This document shows positions 7,938 to 15,811 of a stretch of 64,000 nucleotides of DNA, piece after piece. Within the stretch, counting starts at the first letter, position 1. Each line of letters starts with the position of its first letter. The notes beneath the pieces are model-generated. The model saw nothing but the letters and a program-made list of their open reading frames with translations. It was not told the DNA's origin and made no database searches. Source of the stretch: Propionibacteriaceae bacterium UBA7704 (GTDB lineage: Bacteria > Actinomycetota > Actinomycetes > Propionibacteriales > Propionibacteriaceae); contig DLGC01000004.1 of assembly GCA_002482525.1 (NCBI GenBank), forward strand, positions 1 to 64,000, read 5' to 3'. A program made the position numbers and the translations under genes.

Positions 7938-8876
7938 GTGAACACCCCGATCAGGCTGCACCGTGGCGGCTTTGCACTCACCCTGCTCCCGCTGGGAGCC
8001 ACCCTGCACGGTTTCGATGTTGCGCTGCCCGATGGGTCCTGGCGAAATGTCGTGGTCTCCCGCGACGATCCCGATGCCGTGCATTCCAGCTATCTGGGCG
8101 CCAGCGTGGGACGCTGCGCGAATCGGATCGGCCATGCGCGTTTCGAGTTGGACGGTCGCAACTATCGCCTGCTCGCCAACGAGGGTGACAATCAGCTTCA
8201 TGGCGGCCCGGGCGGATTCTCCGAGCGAATCTGGCAGGTGGCCGAGGTGACCGAGAACTCGGCCACCTTTACCCTGGTCAGCGAGGACGGCGACCAGGGC
8301 TATCCGGGTCGAGTCGTGGTTCGCACGACGTACACGGTCTTGGACGATGGCGCCGAGGTCGTCTATCGCGCCCGCACGGATGCCGCCACCCCGGTGAACC
8401 TCACCACGCATCCCTACTTCCGATTGGGCGGTACGTCGATCGACGATCACCGGCTGACCGTGCCGGCGTCCGCCTACACCCCGGTTGATGCAGCCTTGAT
8501 TCCAACCGGAGAGATTCGTGCGGTGACGGGCACAGCGTTGGACTTCCGTGCCGGCGCCATGGTGAAGCAGGCCTGCGCGGCGGCCGTGTCCACCGGACTC
8601 GACGCGAATGGCGGGATCGATCACAACTTCGTGGTCGACGGATCCGGGTGGCGTGAGCACGTACGGCTGGAAGGGCCCGATGGCCTCACGCTGCGGGTGC
8701 TCAGCGATGCCCCGGCCGTCCAGCTCTATTCAGGGGAACTGATCGGCCGCGCCGGCCTGGCGATCGAGCCGCAGGGCTTTCCCGATGCTCCTAATCAGCC
8801 CTCCTTCCCGTCGGTGACGCTGCGTCCCGGCCAGGAATACCTGCGTCGGATCCGGTGGTCGATCACAGCTGGCTGA
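7938..8876 (+). CDS. galM: Aldose 1-epimerase (mutarotase)
   Basis: 312 aa GalM-type beta-sandwich enzyme that interconverts alpha and beta anomers of aldohexoses. The diagnostic stretch LLANEGDNQLHGG has the substrate-binding His. TTHPYFRLGG gives the catalytic acid His, GGIDHNF the binding Asp, and LAIEPQGFPDAPNQP the catalytic base Glu. The start GTG 7938 is set by the upstream TAGCCT box and by the fold beginning at IRLHRGGFALTLLPLGATL. Cytosolic. It probably serves general sugar metabolism; no sugar operon is attached here. Confidence 0.93.
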   Translation: MNTPIRLHRGGFALTLLPLGATLHGFDVALPDGSWRNVVVSRDDPDAVHSSYLGASVGRCANRIGHARFELDGRNYRLLANEGDNQLHGGPGGFSERIWQVAEVTENSATFTLVSEDGDQGYPGRVVVRTTYTVLDDGAEVVYRARTDAATPVNLTTHPYFRLGGTSIDDHRLTVPASAYTPVDAALIPTGEIRAVTGTALDFRAGAMVKQACAAAVSTGLDANGGIDHNFVVDGSGWREHVRLEGPDGLTLRVLSDAPAVQLYSGELIGRAGLAIEPQGFPDAPNQPSFPSVTLRPGQEYLRRIRWSITAG

Positions 8877-8904
8877 CCCACGACCCTGCGCGAGGGGCCG
8901 ATGA

Positions 8905-8932
8905 CTGCGCGCCGTGAACGCTGTGCGCGCAG
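8905..8932. terminator. Hairpin after galM
   Basis: Inverted repeat CTGCGCGC and GCGCGCAG with a 12-nt loop, 29 nt past the galM stop. No T-run follows, so it is a weak intrinsic terminator at best. Confidence 0.35.
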
Positions 8933-8982
8933 CCGATTGCTCACTAGACTCCCAGCATCACCGAGGCTGATTGAGGGGCGAC

Positions 8983-10860
8983 ATGGATGCACCGACGTTC
9001 GCTGAGCGACTCCGATACTGGTTCGACAACTGGATGGCGCGAGGCACTCTGGCGCTGATGGGCTTGCTCGGCTTGGCGACCATTGCGCTGGTCACGGTGA
9101 TCGGCACGGTTGCTTTCGTGGTTCACGCCTACCCCGATGATGCCGCTGAGGGCGACTTGATCGACATGTGGTGGGGTGGCCTGATGCGCACTCTCGACCC
9201 GGGCACGATGGGCGGCGACGCGGGTTGGGGATTTCGCCTGTTCATGTTGCTGATCACCATTGGTGGCTTGGTCATCGTCGCCAGCTTGATCGGCATCATC
9301 TCCGGGGCGTTCGACAACAAGATCGCCGAACTCCGCAAAGGCCGCTCCAGGGTGCTCGAGCGCAACCATTCACTGATCCTGGGCTGGAGCGACAAGGTGC
9401 ACTCGATCGTCAGTGAACTCGCGATCGCCAACGAATCAGTGGGCCGGTCGACCATTGTCATCGTCGCTGAGCGCGACAAGGTCGAGATGGACGACGAGAT
9501 CAAAGCCCAGTGCCGCAATCTCGGCCGCACCAGAGTGATCACTCGCAGCGGTGATCCTAAGTCGCTGGCAGACATCAACATGGGAAGCCCGCAATGGGCG
9601 CGCAGCATCGTGTTGCTTGCACCCGAGGGCTCGCCAGACCCGGACTCCGATGTGATCAAGACCGCGTTGGCCCTGACCAATAACCCCAATCGACCGGAGT
9701 CGTCGTATCACATCGTCGCCGAGCTCAGTCACCCGGACAATCTGGAAGTCGCCAGACTTGCCGGTGGCGAAGAAGTCCACTGGGTGGTCGGCTCCGAAGT
9801 CATTGGGCGGATCACCGTGCAGAGCTGTCGGCAGTCCGGGCTCTCGGTGGTCTACCAGGAGTTCCTGGACTTCGACGGTGACGAGCTGTACTTCACCTCT
9901 CAGCCCGCCTTGGTAGGTAAGACCTACTTTGAGGCGCAGCAGGCGTTCAACAAGTGCGCCGTCATCGGACTGGTGGTGAATGGTCAGCCACTGATCAATC
10001 CGCCTGCGGAAGCCGTGCTGGCTGAGGGCGATGAGATCATCGTGATTGCCGCTGACGACAGCGAGATCTTCCTGGGAGCTATCCCAGAGAGCATCGACAC
10101 GACGCACATCGTGCTCGGCTCACCCAAGCAGAATCCGCCCGAGCGAACCCTGATTCTGGGGGTCAACCCGGTGCTGCCAGTGATGGTCGCTGAACTCGAC
10201 GAGTATGTGGCTGGCGGTTCGCAGGTGACAGTGGTCAATGACGGCCCCATGCCGTCGATACCGGAGCTGAGCAACGCCACCGTCACTCACGTCGACGGCG
10301 ATCCCACCCATCGTGCGGTCCTCGATAGCCTCGACATCGCCAGCTACGACCACATCATCTTGCTCGCCGACACCAGTCGCCACGACCTCGCTCGAGCCGA
10401 CAATCGAACCTTGGTAACGCTGCTGCACCTGCGGGATCTGGCCGACAAGCTGGATCTGCATCTGAATATCGTCAGTGAGATGTTGGACGATGCCAACCGG
10501 GAACTGGCTGAGGTCGCTCGGGCCGACGACCTGATCGTTAGCGACAAGCTGGTGGCTTTGCTGCTTTCCCAGATCTCAGAGAATCGCGGCTTGGCGCAGG
10601 TATTCACCATCTTGTTCGAGGCTGCTGGCAGCGAGGTGTACCTTCGTCCGGCCGAGCTGTACGTGGCCCTCGCAGAACCGGTGAACTTCTATACCCTGCT
10701 GGAGGCTGCGCGTCGACGCGGTGAGACGGCCATCGGCTACCGGATCGCCGAGCACGCCCACAGCAGCCAACACGCCTACGGGATTCGACTCAATCCCGAG
10801 AAGAGCGAACTGGTCAGCTTTGGCCCCGAGGATCGGTTGATCGTCCTCGCCGAAGACTGA
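8983..10860 (+). CDS. CASTOR/POLLUX-like ion channel with RCK-type domains
   Basis: 625 aa from ATG 8983 (preceded by GAGGGG; a TTG 12 nt earlier is less likely). Membrane helices lie at about residues 22-48 and 83-108, with a pore-like segment between them (WWGGLMRTLDPGTMGGDAG), followed by FDNKIAELRKGRSRVLERNHSLILGW, the hallmark of plant CASTOR/POLLUX and their bacterial relatives. The cytosolic remainder contains two RCK/TrkA-N-like Rossmann units (HSLILGWSDKVHSIVSEL; RTLILGVNPVLPVMVAEL). The family forms tetrameric cation channels gated by ligand binding to the RCK ring. The bacterial role is not established. It stands alone, with a -10-like TAGACT at 8945-8950. Confidence 0.85.
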   Translation: MDAPTFAERLRYWFDNWMARGTLALMGLLGLATIALVTVIGTVAFVVHAYPDDAAEGDLIDMWWGGLMRTLDPGTMGGDAGWGFRLFMLLITIGGLVIVASLIGIISGAFDNKIAELRKGRSRVLERNHSLILGWSDKVHSIVSELAIANESVGRSTIVIVAERDKVEMDDEIKAQCRNLGRTRVITRSGDPKSLADINMGSPQWARSIVLLAPEGSPDPDSDVIKTALALTNNPNRPESSYHIVAELSHPDNLEVARLAGGEEVHWVVGSEVIGRITVQSCRQSGLSVVYQEFLDFDGDELYFTSQPALVGKTYFEAQQAFNKCAVIGLVVNGQPLINPPAEAVLAEGDEIIVIAADDSEIFLGAIPESIDTTHIVLGSPKQNPPERTLILGVNPVLPVMVAELDEYVAGGSQVTVVNDGPMPSIPELSNATVTHVDGDPTHRAVLDSLDIASYDHIILLADTSRHDLARADNRTLVTLLHLRDLADKLDLHLNIVSEMLDDANRELAEVARADDLIVSDKLVALLLSQISENRGLAQVFTILFEAAGSEVYLRPAELYVALAEPVNFYTLLEAARRRGETAIGYRIAEHAHSSQHAYGIRLNPEKSELVSFGPEDRLIVLAED

Positions 10861-11007
10861 GGATCACGCCTGGCCGGTAGCCACGATGAGTTCGGCTTGG
10901 CGTCGCGGCAGGGTTCGAGGCGTGAGTTCGAATGAAGGGCGGTTGCGCCGGCGCCGGCTCGAGCAGCGCCTCGAATTGGGCCGAGCACGTAGCGAGCACC
11001 ACCGGGT

Positions 11008-11541
11008 TCAGGACTTCGCCCTCGTCGGCTTCTCCAGGACAGCCAGGCCGGCAGCGAGTGCCAGGCACAGCGGCGAATAGAGGCGCAGGTCGTTACGGGT
11101 GAACTCCTCGGTGGCCGCGTCCGGGGCCAGCAGGGACTGGGCGAAACCGCCTACGCCGCGAAGGGCCAACACCGCGGCCGCGGGGAGCGTGATGAGGCGT
11201 GCCGCCGTGCGGATCCGGGGATTGACCGACGTCCGCGCCACGGCGGCGGCAGCTGCAGCGGCGAGCGCTCCACTCACGGCCATAGTGGCCGCTGGTGGTG
11301 GCACGCCGGGTGAGTCGCTCAGGCCGAGCACATTGCGGGCCAAGGTGGGGCCGTCCGGATAGGGCCACGTACGACCGGCGCCCCACGCAGCGTGAATCGC
11401 GGCGATGGCGAACAGAGTCGCCGAAGCCCCGATGGCGGCCGGCCGCAGCCGAGCGAGCGTCTGGCGGTCCTGTAGCGGCGGCGTCAGAACGCGTAGCGCC
11501 GCGGGGCCGCTCGGTGTGGCGGTGTAGGACGGGGTGGCCAT
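11008..11541 (-). CDS. DUF3995-type integral membrane protein
   Basis: 177 aa with about four membrane helices. The motif AIHAAWGAGRTWPYPDG in the first half matches DUF3995 proteins (HxxW...WP). Function is unknown in the family. ATG 11541 is chosen because GGAGGA lies 6 nt ahead of it; the ATG at 11553 would place that ribosome site inside the reading frame. It is divergent from a TetR gene, and two 20-bp palindromes lie between them, one overlapping its ribosome-binding region, so TetR-controlled repression is likely. Its real job may be tied to a compound sensed by that TetR. Confidence 0.78.
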   Translation of the reverse strand: MATPSYTATPSGPAALRVLTPPLQDRQTLARLRPAAIGASATLFAIAAIHAAWGAGRTWPYPDGPTLARNVLGLSDSPGVPPPAATMAVSGALAAAAAAAVARTSVNPRIRTAARLITLPAAAVLALRGVGGFAQSLLAPDAATEEFTRNDLRLYSPLCLALAAGLAVLEKPTRAKS

Positions 11542-11548
11542 GGCTTCC

Positions 11549-11568
11549 TCCATACAGTGATGTATGGA
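11549..11568. promoter_or_regulatory. TetR operator A (20-bp palindrome)
   Basis: TCCATACA-GTGA-TGTATGGA, perfect 8-bp arms with a 4-bp centre. It overlaps the 5' end of the DUF3995 transcript region and lies against its Shine-Dalgarno site. It has the same design as operator B, 25 bp away centre to centre. Confidence 0.75.
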
Positions 11569-11573
11569 AAGTG

Positions 11574-11593
11574 ACCGTACACCGCTGTACGGT
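11574..11593. promoter_or_regulatory. TetR operator B (20-bp palindrome)
   Basis: ACCGTACA-CCGC-TGTACGGT, perfect 8-bp arms with a 4-bp centre. It shares CCRTACA-N4-TGTAYGG with operator A. It ends on the first base of TAGGCT (11593-11598), the probable -10 of tetR, which points to autorepression. Confidence 0.78.
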
Positions 11594-11604
11594 AGGCTCG
11601 CAAT

Positions 11605-12144
11605 ATGGCTGATTCGAAGCGCCGCTTGTCCCGCAAAGACTGGATCGACGCAGCGATCGCAATGGGCGCCGAGCAGGGATTTGACCGTATTGCAGTCGAT
11701 GCCCTCGCGCCGCGCCTGGGTGCCACGCGGGGCAGCTTCTACTGGCACTTCCGTGATCGTGCCGAGCTGGTGCAGGCCGTGCTGGAGGAGTGGGAGCGTG
11801 CAGCCACCAGCAACACTATTGAGCGCCTCCAAGGGGTCTCGGCCGACGAGGCGCTTGAGCAGGTGATCTCGGTGGCCTTCAACGCCGGTCACCTCGAGGA
11901 TCAGGCCGAATGGCGTCTGATCGGCATGGCCGATGATCCGCAGATCGGTCCGGTGGTGGCACGGGTTCATCAACGGCGGTTGGCCTTCGTCGAGCAGCTT
12001 CTCAGTGCCAAGGGTCTGCCGGACGCCGAGGCTGCCGAACGTGCCCGCCTGGCTTATGTGGCCTATCTCGGTTGGCTGGCGCTGCGTCAACTCGAACCCG
12101 ACGGCCCCAATCTCGGACCGGCGCTGTTGCGGCTGATCGGCTGA
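11605..12144 (+). CDS. TetR-family transcriptional regulator
   Basis: 179 aa. The N-terminal helix-turn-helix has the TetR pattern: W-I-D-A-A-I-x7-F-D-R-I-A-V-D-A-L-A then LGATRGSFYWHFRDRAELVQAV, residues about 10-58. The C-terminal ligand domain has no recognisable specificity. TAGGCT ends 6 nt before ATG 11605 and no ribosome-binding site is visible, so the mRNA is probably leaderless. Two matching palindromes lie between it and the divergent DUF3995 gene, so it should repress both. An imperfect 57-nt hairpin follows the stop. Confidence 0.9.
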   Translation: MADSKRRLSRKDWIDAAIAMGAEQGFDRIAVDALAPRLGATRGSFYWHFRDRAELVQAVLEEWERAATSNTIERLQGVSADEALEQVISVAFNAGHLEDQAEWRLIGMADDPQIGPVVARVHQRRLAFVEQLLSAKGLPDAEAAERARLAYVAYLGWLALRQLEPDGPNLGPALLRLIG

Positions 12145-12159
12145 ACCGGAGAAACCGAA

Positions 12160-12216
12160 CGCCCCCGACTGCTGAGATTGCCCACCCGGGGTGAGGCAAT
12201 CGGCGAGTCGAGGGCG
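12160..12216. terminator. Bidirectional hairpin between tetR and cydDC
   Basis: Outer arms CGCCCCCGACT (12160-12170) and AGTCGAGGGCG (12206-12216) match at 10 of 11 positions. Inner arms GATTGCC and GGCAATC (12176-12182, 12195-12201) are perfect, with a GC-rich loop. It sits between two convergent genes, where a shared terminator is expected. There is no long T-run. Confidence 0.6.
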
Positions 12217-12227
12217 CTCGATGGGTT

Positions 12228-15200
12228 TCAGGCCAGGGTGATCACCCGGTCGCAGCGGGAGATCACGGCCGGGTCATGGGTGATGACCAGGACGGCGGCA
12301 TCGGAGGTGTTCTGCCAGATGTCGTCCATCAGCGCGGTGGCCGTGAGTAGATCAAGGTGCTCGGTGGGCTCATCGAGGATCAGGACCTGGAACTCGCCGA
12401 CCAACAGGCGCGCCAGCGCTACCCGGCGGGCTTCGCCGCCAGACAGATGAGCACCGGTCTCGCCGACCAGGCGATGCGGATCGACCGCCAGACCCGAACG
12501 ATGCAAGGCAGCTCGCACCTCGGCATCCGTGGCGAACTTGTTGCCGATCTTCACATTCTCCGCGACTGAGGTCGTGAAGATGTGGGCATCCTGCGGCAGA
12601 TAGCCGACGCGTCCCCGAATCACCGCCTCGCCGCTGACCGGTGGGATCAAACCCAGCACGGTGGCGGCGACCGTGGTCTTGCCGATGCCGCTGGGTCCAA
12701 CCAGACCCACGATCTCGCCTCGGGCCAGTTCCAGGCTCAGACCGGTCTGCACCGGGTCCTGGCCAGGCCAGCCGACACTCAGATCGTGAAGGCTCAAGCC
12801 AGGATCGGCCACCGGATCGGGCAGCGACGGCAAGTCACCAGATCCGACCGGCTCGGCGTCCAGAATCTCCTCCACACGGGCCAGGGCGGCTTGGGCGCGG
12901 GTGTTCACCTGCGCTGCCTGCACCAGGTTCGAGAGAGCCTCGTGGAGAGCCAGCGGAGTGAGCACCAGCACGGCCAGCACTGTGGCCTGCATGGCGTACA
13001 TCGGTGGTGGAGTGGCGTTGAGGAACACCATATTGGTGATCCAGTCCATCATCTGGGGCAGCAGGACACCGTTATGGGCCTGTGCGCCGCCGATGAGCAG
13101 GGCACCGACGACCGCGATGCCGGCGGCCAGCAATTGACCGGCGGTGGTGATTCCGCGAACCCAGGTGCTGCGCGCCTCATCATCACGAAGCTTGCCGTCG
13201 ATGGCGAGCAGCTTCTCGGTGTAGGTACCGTCAGCCCCGTAGGCCACCAGGTCTGGCGCCGCCGTGGCGATCTCGTGCACCGCATTGCCGAGTTCACCGC
13301 GCAACGGAACGGCCTCGGCATCAGCCTTAGCCGAACCGCGTTGGGCCAGCCAGGGCAGTAGCAGACCGGCGACGGCGGCGCTGGCGAGCACCACCAGGCC
13401 GCTTCCGGGTGAGATGAAGCCCAGCGCGAGACCGGTGATCAAGATCACACCGGTGGCCGAGATGAACGGAATCCACACCCGAACCATCAGGTCCTTGACG
13501 GCCTCGACATCGGCGACCACTCGCGTGAGCAGGTCGCCGCGGCGACGTCCCAACAGTGTGGTGCCTGCTAGACGTTGGTAGGTCACCATGCGCAGCGCTG
13601 ACTGCATGCGCAAGGCCAGATTGTGGCTGGCGAGACGCTCGGCGTAGCGCAGTGCTGCCCGCGAGATGGCGAAGAACCGCACCAGCACCGCGGGGGTCTG
13701 CAGGAACAGCGGAGGCACGATCAGCGCCGCAAAGGTGAGCAGCCAGGCCGAGGTGCCCATCAGAGCCACCTGGGCTGCGGTGGCGCTGAAAGCCAGGAAG
13801 ATCGACAGCGCCAGCCACTTGCGTGACTTCGGCACAGCGTCCATCAGACTGCGGATCAGCCCGCTGGTCTGCGGGGCCTCGTCAAGCTCAGCCGACGGGC
13901 TATCGCCGGGCGCTGTGTCGTCGTCGTTCCCTGAGTCCGCTCCGACGTTCCCTGAGCTTGTCGAAGGGCTGTCGCCCTGGGCTTCGTCAGGCTCAGCCAG
14001 CGGAGTGTGCTCGGCCAGCGGAGTGTGCTCAGCCAGCGCACTGCCACCAACCAGTGGCTCCCGACCGTCTTCGGAGTCTTCCTCCCCGTTCCCTGAGCCT
14101 GTCGAAGGGTCAGCCTCGACGGCCTCGACAGTGATCACTCGATCCGCTGCGCTGAGCACTGCCGGACGGTGGCTCACCACGATCACGGCGACCCCCGAGT
14201 TACGCAGGCTCTCCAACAACGTCGCCTCGGCATCGGGGTCCAAGCCCGCAGTGGGCTCGTCCAGGATCAGCAGGCGTCCGTGGTCGCGATTGATGCGTAG
14301 CAGCGCTCGAGCGGTGGCGATGCGTCGCCGTTCACCCGACGAAACGCCCTCGGCGTTGTCGCCGACCGAATGGTCGAGGCTGAGCTCCGGCGCACCGGCG
14401 GCGTCCAGGGCCGCCCGAATATCGGCATCGGTCGCATCGGAACTGCCCAAGCGCACATTGTCGGAGATGGTCCCGTTCACCAGACCCGGGAACTGGCCCA
14501 CATAGGCCACCTGGCGGCGCCAGGCGGGCCAATCAGAGACCGGAGCACCGTTGACCAGCAGGTCACCCCCGCTGGGGCTCAGGAAGCCGAGCAGGGAGTT
14601 GATCAAGGTGGTCTTGCCACCGCCGCTGCCGCCCGCGATCGCGACGACGTCGCCGGCGGCGATGTCGAAACTGATCGGCTGCAGAGCGGGGACGTCCGTC
14701 CCCGGGTACGTGTGCGTGAGGCCGCGCACGCTCAGCAAGGGGCCGTCGGTCGCCGCAGTCTCAGGGTGTGCATCGGTCGGCGCCGTGTCTGAAACCGAGG
14801 AACCAGGCTGCTCGCTGAAGACCAGCTTGGCTGCGGCGCCGACGCCGACCCGCTCGGGCTCGTGGGCATCGATCAAGGCGAAGGCCGACTTCGCGGCAGC
14901 CACACCGTCAGCGGAGTCGTGGTAGTGGACGCCCACCTGACGGATCGGCAGATAGGCCTCGGGGGCCAGAATCAGCACGAACAAGGCGGTGGCCAGATCG
15001 AGCTCACCGAAGACCACCCGGAAGCCGATGGTGACCGCGATCACGGCAACGCTCAGGGTTGAGAGCAGTTCCAGCACGCCGGCAGACAGGAACGAGACGC
15101 GCAGCGTCGCCATGGTCTCACGAACGTGGGCTGCTTCGGTCTCCTTCAGGCCGCGGGCCTGGGCCTTGGCCCGGCCGAACACCTGCAGGGTCGGCAGGCC

Positions 15201-15809
15201 GGTGACCAGGTCGGCGAAGTGGTGTGCCAGTCGGGTTTGGACCGCCCAGCGACGCTTCGTGATGGTCTCGGTGGTCCAGCCCACCAAGGCCATGAACATC
15301 GGGATCAGAGGCATCGTCACCGCCACGATCACCGCCGACCAGAAGTCGGAAGTCAGGATCGCCACGCCGATGATGATGGGTACGGTCACGGCCAGCACGA
15401 GTTGCGGCAGGTACTTGGAGTAGTAACCGTCCAAGGCGTCCAAGCCTTGGGTGACCAAGGTGATCAATCCACCCGTGGTGGTGGGGGAATCGACAGGATG
15501 AGCCAGTCGGGCGCCGATGATGTCGCGCCGGAGTTGCGACTTCACGGCCGCAGAGGTGCGATGTGCAATCCACTGGTGTAACCAGCTCAAGAGTGCTTTG
15601 CCGGCGAAGACTGCCAGCAGCAGCAGTGCTGCGGTCCATAGACCGTCCAGACTGCCAGTATCGAATATTCCCGCCACTGAACGCGACAACAGCCATGCCT
15701 GACCAAGAGTCAGGATGGCTGTTGCGCTTCCTACCGCGACCCCGGCGACCAGGAAACCCCTGGTCGCCGAGGCCCGGCGCAGTAGACGGGGGTCAATAGG
15801 CCCCGCCAT
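12228..15809 (-). CDS. cydDC: Fused thiol/heme ABC exporter CydDC
   Basis: 1193 aa: two complete ABC half-transporters in one chain. The CydD half (1 to ~560) has membrane helices, Walker A GGSGGGKTT (393-401), the altered signature SSGERRR and Walker B ILDEPTAGLD. The CydC half (~655-1193) has Walker A GPSGIGKTT near 1040, LSGGEARRVALARLL and ILDEPTEHLD. The transporter exports reductant (glutathione/cysteine in E. coli) and/or heme and is needed to assemble cytochrome bd. ATG 15809 begins 2 nt past the cydB stop, so it is translationally coupled. The ~90-residue linker is low-complexity, acidic, and built partly from repeated DNA. Fusion of CydD and CydC is common in Actinobacteria. Confidence 0.93.
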   Translation of the reverse strand: MAGPIDPRLLRRASATRGFLVAGVAVGSATAILTLGQAWLLSRSVAGIFDTGSLDGLWTAALLLLAVFAGKALLSWLHQWIAHRTSAAVKSQLRRDIIGARLAHPVDSPTTTGGLITLVTQGLDALDGYYSKYLPQLVLAVTVPIIIGVAILTSDFWSAVIVAVTMPLIPMFMALVGWTTETITKRRWAVQTRLAHHFADLVTGLPTLQVFGRAKAQARGLKETEAAHVRETMATLRVSFLSAGVLELLSTLSVAVIAVTIGFRVVFGELDLATALFVLILAPEAYLPIRQVGVHYHDSADGVAAAKSAFALIDAHEPERVGVGAAAKLVFSEQPGSSVSDTAPTDAHPETAATDGPLLSVRGLTHTYPGTDVPALQPISFDIAAGDVVAIAGGSGGGKTTLINSLLGFLSPSGGDLLVNGAPVSDWPAWRRQVAYVGQFPGLVNGTISDNVRLGSSDATDADIRAALDAAGAPELSLDHSVGDNAEGVSSGERRRIATARALLRINRDHGRLLILDEPTAGLDPDAEATLLESLRNSGVAVIVVSHRPAVLSAADRVITVEAVEADPSTGSGNGEEDSEDGREPLVGGSALAEHTPLAEHTPLAEPDEAQGDSPSTSSGNVGADSGNDDDTAPGDSPSAELDEAPQTSGLIRSLMDAVPKSRKWLALSIFLAFSATAAQVALMGTSAWLLTFAALIVPPLFLQTPAVLVRFFAISRAALRYAERLASHNLALRMQSALRMVTYQRLAGTTLLGRRRGDLLTRVVADVEAVKDLMVRVWIPFISATGVILITGLALGFISPGSGLVVLASAAVAGLLLPWLAQRGSAKADAEAVPLRGELGNAVHEIATAAPDLVAYGADGTYTEKLLAIDGKLRDDEARSTWVRGITTAGQLLAAGIAVVGALLIGGAQAHNGVLLPQMMDWITNMVFLNATPPPMYAMQATVLAVLVLTPLALHEALSNLVQAAQVNTRAQAALARVEEILDAEPVGSGDLPSLPDPVADPGLSLHDLSVGWPGQDPVQTGLSLELARGEIVGLVGPSGIGKTTVAATVLGLIPPVSGEAVIRGRVGYLPQDAHIFTTSVAENVKIGNKFATDAEVRAALHRSGLAVDPHRLVGETGAHLSGGEARRVALARLLVGEFQVLILDEPTEHLDLLTATALMDDIWQNTSDAAVLVITHDPAVISRCDRVITLA
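13947..13968. repeat. 22-bp dispersed-type repeat inside cydDC linker, copy 1
   Basis: Runs from GTTCCCTGAGC to TTGTCGAAGGG. It differs from the copy at 14088-14109 at one position. A partial copy GTTCCCTGAG is at 13926-13935. The sequence resembles the short CTTCGACAAGCTCAGGGAAC element I recognise as widely dispersed in high-GC bacterial genomes. Here it is read through as STSSGN on the minus strand. Confidence 0.65.
13992..14038. repeat. 18-bp tandem repeat in cydDC linker
   Basis: Unit CTCAGCCAGCGGAGTGTG at 13992-14009, repeated with one change at 14010-14027 and partially at 14028-14038. It encodes the repeated hexapeptide PLAEHT on the minus strand, so unit number can change without breaking the frame. 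Confidence 0.75.
14088..14109. repeat. 22-bp dispersed-type repeat inside cydDC linker, copy 2
   Basis: GTTCCCTGAGC then CTGTCGAAGGG, 21 of 22 bases equal to copy 1. It is translated as STGSGN on the minus strand. Both copies fall in the flexible linker between the two half-transporters. Confidence 0.65.
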
Positions 15810-15811
15810 CG

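Noticed and set aside
13992..14038. CRISPR-like array
   Set aside because: Direct 18-bp tandem repeat without spacers, in frame within cydDC and encoding a repeated hexapeptide.
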